Positions 8,801 through 15,401 of a stretch of DNA of 25,715 nt are shown one piece after another; the first letter of the stretch is position 1, and each line of letters starts with the position of its first letter. The DNA comes from an uncultured Janibacter sp. GTDB taxonomy: Bacteria; Actinomycetota; Actinomycetes; Actinomycetales; Dermatophilaceae. The notes under the pieces are model-generated. The model had not been told where the DNA came from and did no database searches. It worked only from the letters and a program-made list of their open reading frames with translations. The position numbers and the translations under genes are program-made. The DNA lies in the NCBI GenBank assembly GCA_946222495.1, contig CAMICF010000011.1, positions 1 through 25,715 on the forward strand, given 5' to 3'.

Positions 8801-10108
8801 GTCTCCGTGACCCAGGAGCGAGGCCCGGACGACCACGACGACACGGCGTGGGCCACCCACGGCACGGTGGTCGTCGACGGCGAGGAGGTCGCGAGCGGCA
8901 CGCTCGGGAAGGGCACCTCGACCATCGACCTGCCGGAGGGCACGAGCGGCTCGAAGGTCCGTCTCGTTCTCGACGAGGTCGACGACTCCGACGGCTCCCG
9001 GCCGGCGCAGTTCACCGACATCGACACCGGGGCGAGCATCGAGAAGGGCGAGGGCTCGGCCGACCGGTGCGTCACCGTGGCGACGGTCGACGGCAAGCCG
9101 GTCACGATGCGCCCGAAGACCCCGGAGTCCATCGCCGGCCCCGAGGGACCCGCCACCGAGTGGGTGGGGTGCGACCGGCAGTCCGTCGTCTGGGGCGAGC
9201 ACCGGCTGCGTCCGGTGGACGGGTTCCAGCTCGACCGCCTCACCCTCGAGGACGTGCAGGGAGACCAGGAGCCCGAGGAGGTCCCGCCACCCGTCGTCGA
9301 GGTCGACCGGAGCGCGATCTCGTCGTCGATGGAGGTCGAGGTCGGCCCCTCGTCCAAGCCGTACTTCCTCTCGATCGGGCAGGGGCACGACCCCCGCTGG
9401 AATGCCACCCTCGAGGACGGCACCGACCTCGGTCCGCCCGTCGTCGTCAACGGCTACGCCGCCGGTTGGTACGTGGACGACCTCGAGGGCCACACCGTGA
9501 CCATCGGGTACGGGCCCCAGCGCCGCGCCAACATCGGCCTCATCCTCTCCGGCCTCGGCCTCCTCGTCGCCACGGTCGTCTTCCTCGCCCCGCTCGCCCG
9601 TCGCCGCTCGGCGGAGATCCGGGCCCTGCGGGAGACCGAGTGGGGCGACACCCCGCCGGACGGCGCGGCGACGGCCGACGCGACGGCCCCCGCCCACGCC
9701 GCGCCGGAGGTCGATCCCGTCCGGCAGCGCCCGGTGACCGGTGGTCTCGGTGAGGTCCTAGCCGCGCGCACCGGCCGGCGACGGCTCGCCCTGGAGGCCG
9801 CAATCGTCCTCGGCGCGGGTGCCGTCACCGGGGTCGGCGGCCTGCTCGCCGCCCTCATCGCGATGGTCCTCGTGCGCCGTGGCGGCGCGAGCGCCGGGCG
9901 TCTCATCACCGCCGGGGCCGCGCTCGTCCTCTTCTCGGCGCTGGCCTTCATCCTCCAGACGGCCTTCGTCACGGACACCTTGGGTACCGTCAGTGCGGAT
10001 GCCGTGCGGGCGGCCCTCGTGCCCCACCACATCGCTGGCGCGGGCCTCGTGCTCGCGATCATCGGAACCTTCATGCGCCGTGACCGACCAGAGGAGCTCG
10101 ACCCGTGA
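5867..10108 (+). CDS. Large GT-C glycosyltransferase, AftD-related, with discoidin-like modules
   Basis: 1413 residues. The N-terminus is a multi-helix GT-C core: one helix at about 14-33, then FQTDIKPEVYLAPG with D39 and K41, then about ten to twelve helices up to residue 440. The D-x-K motif and the P-x6-R-x-L-x-AW spacing after it match the AftD homologue at 17007, where D34 and K36 occupy the same place. A long extracytoplasmic part follows with two beta-sandwich modules like F5/8 (discoidin) carbohydrate-binding domains. The first, about 715-830, has DGDPETSWLFGD; the second is about 940-1050. A membrane-proximal region has FLSIGQGHDPRWNA, and four C-terminal helices follow at about 1221-1400. 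Such enzymes use polyprenyl-phosphate sugars outside the membrane. It differs too much from AftD for me to claim the same substrate. It is the first gene of a four-gene coupled operon; the stop overlaps the next start (GTGA). Confidence 0.8.
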   Translation: MRSRLRLPRAISARAVSVVLLVVLGVIVFANSWGVFQTDIKPEVYLAPGEMLPRYLSAWTTSPYLGSPNFNVGLVPVLLVTALLRVIGLDPEMAFKVYHLVLWALGAWGANRLLRALVPTASVWAGLLAGVAYIANPYAVAGGSTLAIALPMALLPWMLVAMTKALRHPTGWAWPAAVGLAFFGMSGMNVGVVPVYQLLLVIPLALYVRADSGLTWKQVAGVLAKSALFVIVVSLYWLVPGAAASDTGSQIAAGSETLDGIARTSSFVEVLRGLGLWSYYGASDAGPWLPQYAIYFSSAVIILLTMLWPAAALLSLKVVPARLARFSAVAAGVVAVIMVGLYPGGYGGSPFAALLRLLFDNGGPLVAFRTTNKVGAGLALAFALVLGVALVRVLPRMIHRPGRAPLVGGLITAVTFALVAPAVTGNLYVSPMDVPDYWEEGAKAVDKGDPDKRVLMLPGQTRSSYRWSLERPDDVPNSLFTRDAVIPETIPNTSASGGNYLAALDDTLQSGTAGTHSISPFARYLGADHVLLRHDVVWEDTGGARPAETAKALAEDPGLQGLRNFGQPGQNMFTESAPPNSEEEAVLHPLQLYGVNDSQGMVRATPATGSLVVAGDAWAIPPLSEEGMLEGQPAIRYAHDVSSEELQTLLDEGGRMVLTDTNQRRAAIVNRLTANQGAIVSEDEKPKIMRTLGDDPRDQSTLVTEGVQVESSTAGGAFFDLPHGVAENAVDGDPETSWLFGDFRRAKGQSITLTLPKDRTLDDIEIDTTSLGDVQISTLGVQAGSTKKSVKVAENGTAKVDLGGVRTDEVTLTVDGIAGGGFSLVGITEIDLGHEDLTAARTTRVPDTLSRLYGELPAQQREGFGKRPLDIAFTRVKNTDSTGDDTEQDLRRDFTVPDDRTFRSSAKIRARGEREPLADRLAGADRTYRARSNHTYFDSLKYRASQASDASSSTAWIPGGNIAESWWEIRGPERDLSEVSVTQERGPDDHDDTAWATHGTVVVDGEEVASGTLGKGTSTIDLPEGTSGSKVRLVLDEVDDSDGSRPAQFTDIDTGASIEKGEGSADRCVTVATVDGKPVTMRPKTPESIAGPEGPATEWVGCDRQSVVWGEHRLRPVDGFQLDRLTLEDVQGDQEPEEVPPPVVEVDRSAISSSMEVEVGPSSKPYFLSIGQGHDPRWNATLEDGTDLGPPVVVNGYAAGWYVDDLEGHTVTIGYGPQRRANIGLILSGLGLLVATVVFLAPLARRRSAEIRALRETEWGDTPPDGAATADATAPAHAAPEVDPVRQRPVTGGLGEVLAARTGRRRLALEAAIVLGAGAVTGVGGLLAALIAMVLVRRGGASAGRLITAGAALVLFSALAFILQTAFVTDTLGTVSADAVRAALVPHHIAGAGLVLAIIGTFMRRDRPEELDP

Positions 10109-10956
10109 CCGCCCCAGAGGAGCAGCCCGTCGAGGGCTCCGTGACCGTCGTCGTCCCGACCCGCAACAACATCCGCACCATCGAGGCGTGCCTGCGCTCG
10201 GTCACCGAGCAGAGCCACCCGCTCGTCGACCTCGTCGTCGTGGACAACCACAGCAGCGACGGGACACCGCAGGTCGCCGCGCGGTACGCCGACCGGGTCA
10301 TCACCGCCGGCCCCGAGCGCTCGGCTCAACGCAACACCGGCATCGAGGCCGCGACCTCGGAGTGGGTGCTGTGGCTGGACAGCGACATGATCCTCCCGGC
10401 GCGGACCATCGCCCTCGCCCTCGAGACGGCCGGGGCCACCGGTGCCACGGGCATCGCCCTTCCGGAGCGGACCATCGGTGACGGCTACTGGACCGCGTGC
10501 CGGGCGCTCGAGCGCGAGTGCTACCTGGACGACCCGTGGCTGCACAACCCGCGGCTCGTGCGCCGCGACTACCTGCGGGGGGAGGGCGCCTTCCACCTCG
10601 CGATGTCCGGTCCCGAGGACGCCGACCTGCGGATGAAGATGCGCTCGACGGGCGCCGGGATCGAGCTGGCGCCGATCATCATCGACCACGACGAGGGTCG
10701 CCTCACCGTGCGGGACGTCATGAGCAAGCGCTACTACTACGGGCGGAGCATCCCCGCCTTCGCCTCGGAGCACGAGGGAGCGGTCGGCGCCCAGGGCAGG
10801 GCCGTGCTCAGGTCCTACGTGCGCAACCACCGCCGTCTCCTCAAGGACCCGGGCCACGCCGTCGGCATGGTGGCCCTGCGGGCCATGGAGGCGGGGGGCT
10901 ATGCCCTCGGTGCCTTCCGGGGCCGCCGCGACCGCCGGGCCGCGGAGGCTCGATGA
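10105..10956 (+). CDS. GT2 family glycosyltransferase
   Basis: 283 residues, with an A-type (GT-A) fold. The start region reads VTVVVPTRNNIRTIEACLRS (residues 13-32), then LVVVDNHSSDGT, the amino-sugar or nucleotide region ERSAQRNTGIEAAT, and the metal-binding WLDSDM (DxD) near residue 91. Further on are GEGAFHLAMSGPEDADLRMK, where the ED pair is the usual acidic catalytic region, and RYYYGRSIPAFA. No membrane segments are evident, so it should act on the cytoplasmic face, adding a sugar to a lipid-linked acceptor. The GTG start at 10105 overlaps the previous stop by four bases, and the end overlaps the next ATG by four bases (ATGA). The donor sugar cannot be read from the sequence. Confidence 0.88.
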   Translation: MTAPEEQPVEGSVTVVVPTRNNIRTIEACLRSVTEQSHPLVDLVVVDNHSSDGTPQVAARYADRVITAGPERSAQRNTGIEAATSEWVLWLDSDMILPARTIALALETAGATGATGIALPERTIGDGYWTACRALERECYLDDPWLHNPRLVRRDYLRGEGAFHLAMSGPEDADLRMKMRSTGAGIELAPIIIDHDEGRLTVRDVMSKRYYYGRSIPAFASEHEGAVGAQGRAVLRSYVRNHRRLLKDPGHAVGMVALRAMEAGGYALGAFRGRRDRRAAEAR

Positions 10957-12074
10957 GCCCCTCCGCGGCCGACGTCCGCAGGATGCTCTGGGTCTCCCTC
11001 CCGGACCAGCGGGCGCGCCGCGAGCTCTACTGGATGTCCCGGATGCCCGAGACCCGGGTCCGGGCCATGGCCCGCCAGGAGCCGGTCGGGGAGGTGGACT
11101 GGATCCCCAGCACCTACCGACGTCCGATCAAGCGCTTCGTCGAGGCCGGTGCCCTCGCCTGGGTCCGCGGGATCGACGCGCAGGACCCGCAGGAGTACGA
11201 CTGGGTCGCCTCCCTCGAGCTCTGCTCGCTCGTCACCGGCCAGGCCTCGCGGTGGCGCCGTGAGGCGCGCGCCTCCGGTGCGGCACGACCGCTCCAGGCG
11301 GTCATTACGTGGGAAAACCTCCCCGACCAGCCGCTGTACAAGGTCCCGCCCTACCGCCAGGCCCTGAGCTCCTGCCGGGACGCGGACCTGCTCCTCTGCA
11401 TGGTCGACGCCGCGCGCGACCACCTCCTGGCCAACGGCTTCGACGACGAGCTGATCCGCGTGGTCAAGCCCGGCGTCGACACCGACCTCTTCCACCCGGC
11501 GGCCACCCCGACGCAGGAGCCGATCGTCGTCTTCGCCTCGCCGCTGGCGGAGAACAAGGGGATCGACCGGGTCCTCGAGGCGATGCGCCTCGTGCGGACG
11601 GAGATCCCCGAGGCCCGGCTGCGCGTCGCCGGCCGCGGCCCGCTGGAGCACCTCGTCCGGGCCGAGACAGAGGCGACGAAGGGCGCCGTGGAGATCGTCG
11701 GCTCCCTCGACACCGCCGGGGTCGCCGATCTCATGCGCTCGGCGGCGGTCTTCACGACCGCGCCGCGGCCGACGTGGAAGTGGACCGAGCAGCTCGGGCT
11801 GGCCTACCTCGAGGCCCTCGCCAGCGGGCTGCCGATCGTGACGACGCGCTGCGGAACCAACGACGAGGCGGTCCAGCCTCCCAACCACCTCGTCGAGGAC
11901 TCCGCCGAGGCACTCGCCGACGGCCTGCTCCACCACCTGTCCGACCCCGCGCGGCGCGCCGAGGTCGGTGCGGCCAACCGTCGGCACGTGCTGACGCACC
12001 ACGACCTGGCGACCCAGTGCGTGGCGATGGGCGAGGCCTTCAGCGAGGTCGAGGCGCTCCACCGGTCCCGCTGA
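10953..12074 (+). CDS. GT4 family glycosyltransferase
   Basis: 373 residues, with a B-type (GT-B) fold. The C-terminal half is typical of GT4: VFASPLAENKGIDRVLEAMR near residue 195, LRVAGRGPLEHL, the EIVGSL strand, and the E-x7-E donor motif EQLGLAYLE near residue 278, followed by ASGLPIVTTRCGTNDEAV. The N-terminal half has an acceptor-binding domain with WENLPDQPLYKVPPYRQ and VVKPGVDTDLFHP. The ATG at 10953 lies in an ATGA overlap with the GT2 stop. A much longer reading frame upstream of that ATG is only the shadow of the GT2 gene. It should act in the cytoplasm with a nucleotide-sugar donor. Function within the operon is inferred. Confidence 0.88.
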   Translation: MSPSAADVRRMLWVSLPDQRARRELYWMSRMPETRVRAMARQEPVGEVDWIPSTYRRPIKRFVEAGALAWVRGIDAQDPQEYDWVASLELCSLVTGQASRWRREARASGAARPLQAVITWENLPDQPLYKVPPYRQALSSCRDADLLLCMVDAARDHLLANGFDDELIRVVKPGVDTDLFHPAATPTQEPIVVFASPLAENKGIDRVLEAMRLVRTEIPEARLRVAGRGPLEHLVRAETEATKGAVEIVGSLDTAGVADLMRSAAVFTTAPRPTWKWTEQLGLAYLEALASGLPIVTTRCGTNDEAVQPPNHLVEDSAEALADGLLHHLSDPARRAEVGAANRRHVLTHHDLATQCVAMGEAFSEVEALHRSR

Positions 12075-13792
12075 TGGCTACCGCGGGCGAGCGGCCCCGC
12101 ACCGGGGCCATCGGGACCGTCGTCGGGCTCGTGCTCGGCGTGCTCGTGCTCGGTCCGGCACTCGCGCCCGGCTACACCCTCCACTACGACCTCGTCTTCG
12201 TCCCCGACCTCGACCTCTCGGCGCGCACGCTCGGCACGGACGGCAGCGTGCCCCGGGCCGTGCCCAACGACCTGCTCGTCGCCCTCGGCTCGCTCCTGCT
12301 GCCCGGGTGGCTCGTGCAGAAGGTCCTCCTCCTGGGCGCCTTCGTCCTCGGTGGTGCGGGTGCCGGGCGCCTGGCGACGACCGGGGTCGGTGCGGTGGCC
12401 GCCGCGACCTGGTGGTCCTGGAACCCGTGGGTGGGGGAGCGGCTCGGGATCGGCCACTGGGGCTACCTCCTCGGCTTCGCGCTCCTGCCGTGGGTGCTGC
12501 TCGCCGCCGGTCGCGTCCGGTCGACCGGCGCCGGTCTGCCCGCGCTCCTCGTGGCCCTCACCGCGGCCGCGCTCGGCGGCTCGACCCCCGGGGTGCTGGC
12601 CACCCTCCTCGCCGTCCTCGTGGTCCTCGTCCCGGGCGGACCGGCACGTCCGCGAGCCCGCTCTCTCGCAGCGGTGCTGGGGATCTCCCTGCTCGCGAAC
12701 GCCGCCTGGTGGTGGCCCTTCCTCAGGGCGTCCTCACGGACCGCCGACCCCGGGGGAGCGAGCGCCTTCTCCTCGGCGGGGGACACGCCCTTCGGCCCTC
12801 TCGGCTCCCTCGTGCTCGGGGGTGGTCTCTGGAACGACCGGACGTGGTTCCTCGAGCGGACGACCTGGCCCGTGGCGACCGCCGCCCTCGTGGCCGTCCT
12901 CGCGGTCCTCGTCCTCGCGGTGCGCCGTCGGCACTGGTGGCAGGACCCGGTCAGCCGAGGAGCCACGCTGGCCGGAGGGGTCGGTCTCGTCGTCGCCGCG
13001 GTCGGTGCGCTGCCGGGTGGTCGGGAGCTGCTCGAGGCCCTCATCACCTCCGTCCCGGGAGCCGGCCTCCTCCGTGACGGTCAGAAGTTCGCCGCGCTCT
13101 GGGTGCTCCTGCTCGCGGTCGCGCTCGCCCGGGTCGTCGACCGGCTGCGGACCGACCGGGTGCCGGCGGTCGTCCTCGCGGTGGCCGTGGCCTGGCCCGT
13201 GGCCACGCTGCCCACCCTGGGCTGGGGGCACGGCGGCGCCTGGGGGAGCGAGCCGTGGCCGGAGGAGGTCGCGAGCGTGCGTCAGCGGCTCGTCGACTCC
13301 GGTGACCCGGTGGCGGTCTTCCCGTGGTCGACCTACCGCCAGCAGGAGTGGAACGGCAACCGCGTCGTCCTCGACCCGTGGAACCGGCTGCTGCCGCAGC
13401 GAGTGGTCTCCGACGACCGGCTGCCCCTGCGCGGCGCCGACCCGGTCGCGGGTGAGGACCCCGTGGGCGCCGCAGTCGCGGCCGGCCTGACGAAGGGGGA
13501 GGACGTCACCGCGATCCTCCGGGAGCACGGCATCCGATGGGTCCTCGTCCAGACGGACCAGCCCACCCCGAAGGGCACGATGCCGAGCCTGCCGGGTGAG
13601 CCGGCGATCGTCTCCGGCGATCTCGAGGTGTACGACCTCGGCCGCTCGACCGCCGCACAGCCGTCGCCGGACGCCTGGCGCGGCCTGGGACTGGTGGGGA
13701 CCGGGCTGGCCGTCGTCATCTCCCTGGCGCTGTGGTGGCGGGCCGCAGGGATGAGACGTGACGCACGGTCGCGCCGACTCGCGTTGAAGTGA
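12074..13792 (+). CDS. GT-C-like polytopic membrane protein with extracytoplasmic C-terminal domain
   Basis: 572 residues. About ten helices fill residues 15-390. Between the first two is an acidic loop, LHYDLVFVPDLDLSARTLG, in the position where GT-C enzymes hold their catalytic acids. The fifth region contains WNPWVGERLGIGHWGYLLGF. Residues 392-535 form a soluble outside domain (VFPWSTYRQQEWNG, VVLDPWNRLLPQ, WVLVQTD), closed by one last helix. Unlike the proteins at 5867 and 17007 it has no discoidin-like modules. Its length and place beside AftD recall M. tuberculosis Rv0226c, a conserved transmembrane protein of about the same size, but I make that comparison from memory. The ATG shares one base with the GT4 stop (TGATG). 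The protein probably works with the two large GT-C enzymes. Confidence 0.75.
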   Translation: MATAGERPRTGAIGTVVGLVLGVLVLGPALAPGYTLHYDLVFVPDLDLSARTLGTDGSVPRAVPNDLLVALGSLLLPGWLVQKVLLLGAFVLGGAGAGRLATTGVGAVAAATWWSWNPWVGERLGIGHWGYLLGFALLPWVLLAAGRVRSTGAGLPALLVALTAAALGGSTPGVLATLLAVLVVLVPGGPARPRARSLAAVLGISLLANAAWWWPFLRASSRTADPGGASAFSSAGDTPFGPLGSLVLGGGLWNDRTWFLERTTWPVATAALVAVLAVLVLAVRRRHWWQDPVSRGATLAGGVGLVVAAVGALPGGRELLEALITSVPGAGLLRDGQKFAALWVLLLAVALARVVDRLRTDRVPAVVLAVAVAWPVATLPTLGWGHGGAWGSEPWPEEVASVRQRLVDSGDPVAVFPWSTYRQQEWNGNRVVLDPWNRLLPQRVVSDDRLPLRGADPVAGEDPVGAAVAAGLTKGEDVTAILREHGIRWVLVQTDQPTPKGTMPSLPGEPAIVSGDLEVYDLGRSTAAQPSPDAWRGLGLVGTGLAVVISLALWWRAAGMRRDARSRRLALK

Positions 13793-13802
13793 CCCGTGGG
13801 TA
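13791..13802 (+). repeat. 12-base promoter-region motif, copy 2 (GACCCGTGGGTA)
   Basis: Identical over 12 bases to 2954-2965. Here it begins inside the TGA stop of the GT-C gene and runs into a TATAGCAT stretch upstream of the microprotein. The GGGTAT at 13798-13803 resembles the -10 of some actinobacterial stress sigma factors, but no matching -35 is seen at the right distance. Confidence 0.45.
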
Positions 13803-13808
13803 TAGCAT
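13803..13808 (+). promoter_or_regulatory. Candidate -10 box (TAGCAT) for the microprotein
   Basis: TAGCAT fits TANNNT and would start transcription near 13815, about 27 bases before the GTG. A TTGAAG at 13784-13789 is too close (13-base spacer) for a standard -35. The microprotein may also be read through from the GT operon. Confidence 0.35.
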
Positions 13809-13830
13809 CTGATGAAAGACATCTGTTTCT

Positions 13831-13835
13831 GGAGG
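13831..13835 (+). promoter_or_regulatory. Ribosome binding site deciding the microprotein start
   Basis: GGAGG ends six bases before the GTG at 13842. The ATG ten codons upstream (13812) lacks a ribosome site and would include the leader in the protein. Confidence 0.6.
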
Positions 13836-13841
13836 ACTTCT

Positions 13842-13994
13842 GTGAATCCCGGTACCAAGAAGGTTGCCTACAACGTCGGCGGCACCGTGCTCGGCGCCCT
13901 GCTCGCCGCCCTGTCCATCTTCGGCATCGTGCAGTACCAGAGCAGCATCGATAGCCCCCAGGAAAACCAGCAGGTCATCAACTACAACAGCTGA
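13842..13994 (+). CDS. 50-residue membrane microprotein, DUF2613-like
   Basis: The peptide has a short basic N-terminus (MNPGTKKVAYN), one membrane helix at about residues 12-32 with small residues (GGTVLGALLAALSIFG), and a short outside tail SSIDSPQENQQVINYNS. This order (Gly-rich helix, FGxV, then a P-x-N-x2-V-x-NY tail) is what I remember of DUF2613. The M. tuberculosis member, Rv0236A, lies next to aftD (Rv0236c). The GTG start is set by GGAGG six bases upstream. The gene sits 47 bases after the GT-C operon and directly before a strong terminator. A single-helix peptide kept beside AftD-type enzymes suggests a subunit or stabilising partner, but no function can be read from the sequence. 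It has lower GC than its neighbours, which is common in very short genes. Confidence 0.75.
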   Translation: MNPGTKKVAYNVGGTVLGALLAALSIFGIVQYQSSIDSPQENQQVINYNS

Positions 13995-14009
13995 TCACCC
14001 GCACCGCAG

Positions 14010-14044
14010 AAGGGGGCCGTCCGCATCACGCGGACGGCCCCCTT
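14010..14044. terminator. Strong bidirectional hairpin terminator
   Basis: A perfect 15-bp stem (14010-14024 with 14030-14044) closes a five-base loop ATCAC. The stem is very GC-rich with AA/TT ends. It lies between the microprotein stop (13994) and the stop of the convergent GT4 gene (14106), so it can end transcripts from both sides. There is no long T tract, as is usual in high-GC actinobacteria. Confidence 0.85.
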
Positions 14045-14105
14045 CGCGCTGTCTCCGGGTGACCCTCCGGGGCCCGGGAGCGGTGGCGCCCTCCCGGGCA
14101 TCCCG

Positions 14106-15347
14106 TCAGGAGGCGGCGACGCTGAGGTCGTCCTCGACGACGTGCAGCTCGGGCGGCCGGGTCGCGATGAGCGCGTCGAGGTCGATGACGTCGTCGCGGT
14201 AGCGGTCGCCCTGGCCGACGACGGAGGCGATGACGGACTCCAGCCGGCGGCCGGCCCGCCCCCAGTCGAAGGAGCTCGCGTAGAGCCGGGCCGTGCGGCC
14301 CAGGTCGCGGCGCATCGGGGCGTCGTCGATGAGCTGGATGACGTGGTCCTCGAACTCGCCGACCGAGTCGGCGAGCAGGCCGGTGCGGCCGTGGACGATC
14401 GACTCGCTGGGGCCGCCGGCGAAGCCGTAGGCGACGGCGGGCGTGCCGTGGAGCCCGGCCTCGACGATCGTCAGGCCCCAGCCCTCCTTGTGCGAGGGCA
14501 TGACGACCACCCAGGCGCGGGCGAGCAGCTCGTGCTTGACCGACTCGTCGACGAAGCCGTGGAGGTGCACGCGGTCCGCGACGCCGCGGGCCTCCGCGTG
14601 CTTGGCGATCTCGGCCTCCCAGTAGCCGCCGCCCACGACGTGGAGCTCGAGGTCGGGGTGGCTCATGGCACGGGAGGCGAGGATGTCGACGGCCTGCTCG
14701 ACGTGCTTGTGCGGCACGAGCCGGCCGAGGAAGAGCATCGTCGGCGCCTCGGTGCGCTCGAGCCCGGCGTAGTGGTCGAGGTCGTCGGGACGGTCGTTGC
14801 CCGAGTAGACGAGATCGACGCGGCCCGGGTCGACGCCCAGCTCGTCGAGCTCGCCACGGGTGGACTTCGAGACCGTGACGTAGCGGGCGTTGCGGTAGAC
14901 GTACGGGGCGACCGTGGCCTCGAGGAACCACCCGAGCCGGGCGACGCGGCGCCCGAAGACGGCGGACCACTGGTCCCGGTGGACGTGGTGGACGATGTTG
15001 ATGACCGGCACCTTCGACGCCAGGGGCGACCAGAAGGGGACGCCGTTCTGCACGTCGAGGATGACGTCGTACTCGCGGCTGTGCCGCAGGACGTGGAGCA
15101 GCCCGTGGAGGTACACGCTGAACTTCGACCCGCGCCGGATGACGTCGACGTCGCCGTGCTTCGTCCGCGGGCTGGCCCCGGGGAAGGAGGCGGTGAAGAT
15201 CGTCACCTGGTGGCCCTGCTGGGTCAGTACCTCCGACGTGCGCTCGGTGAAGGTCTCGGCCCCACCGGCCTCCGGGTTCTCCCGGTCGCGCCAGGACAGG
15301 TACAGCACCCGCAGGGGGGTCGTGGTGCTCGTCCTGCTCGTGCCCAT
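14106..15347 (-). CDS. GT4 family glycosyltransferase (Rv0225-like)
   Basis: 413 residues, with a GT-B fold. The N-terminus reads LRVLYLSWRDRENPEAGGAE (the GGAE loop binds the acceptor or donor phosphate), followed by TFTERTSEVLTQQGHQVTIF. The middle has DVQNGVPFWSPL and IVHHVHRDQW, stretches that match my memory of M. tuberculosis Rv0225. The C-terminal half has LGRLVPHKHVEQAVD, LHVVGGGYWE and the donor motif EGWGLTIVE (E-x7-E) near residue 287. It should transfer a sugar on the cytoplasmic face. I chose the ATG at 15347, which has GAGGAG five bases upstream; the open frame to 16004 is only the complement of the methyltransferase gene. It is divergent from the methyltransferase-AftD operon with a shared promoter region of 54 bases. 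Confidence 0.88.
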   Translation of the reverse strand: MGTSRTSTTTPLRVLYLSWRDRENPEAGGAETFTERTSEVLTQQGHQVTIFTASFPGASPRTKHGDVDVIRRGSKFSVYLHGLLHVLRHSREYDVILDVQNGVPFWSPLASKVPVINIVHHVHRDQWSAVFGRRVARLGWFLEATVAPYVYRNARYVTVSKSTRGELDELGVDPGRVDLVYSGNDRPDDLDHYAGLERTEAPTMLFLGRLVPHKHVEQAVDILASRAMSHPDLELHVVGGGYWEAEIAKHAEARGVADRVHLHGFVDESVKHELLARAWVVVMPSHKEGWGLTIVEAGLHGTPAVAYGFAGGPSESIVHGRTGLLADSVGEFEDHVIQLIDDAPMRRDLGRTARLYASSFDWGRAGRRLESVIASVVGQGDRYRDDVIDLDALIATRPPELHVVEDDLSVAAS

Positions 15348-15389
15348 CGTTGCTCCTCGCCGTGTCGCGGAGTTCACGACACCGACGGC

Positions 15390-15396
15390 TAGGGTA
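15390..15396. promoter_or_regulatory. Shared bidirectional -10 element (TAGGGTA)
   Basis: On the plus strand TAGGGT (15390-15395) ends six bases before the GTG at 15402, giving a leaderless mRNA. On the minus strand the same bases read TACCCT (15396-15391), also a TANNNT box, and would start transcription near 15384 with a leader of about 37 bases to the ATG at 15347. No separate -10 is visible for either gene within the 54-base gap. Confidence 0.5.
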
Positions 15397-15401
15397 GCGC
15401 C

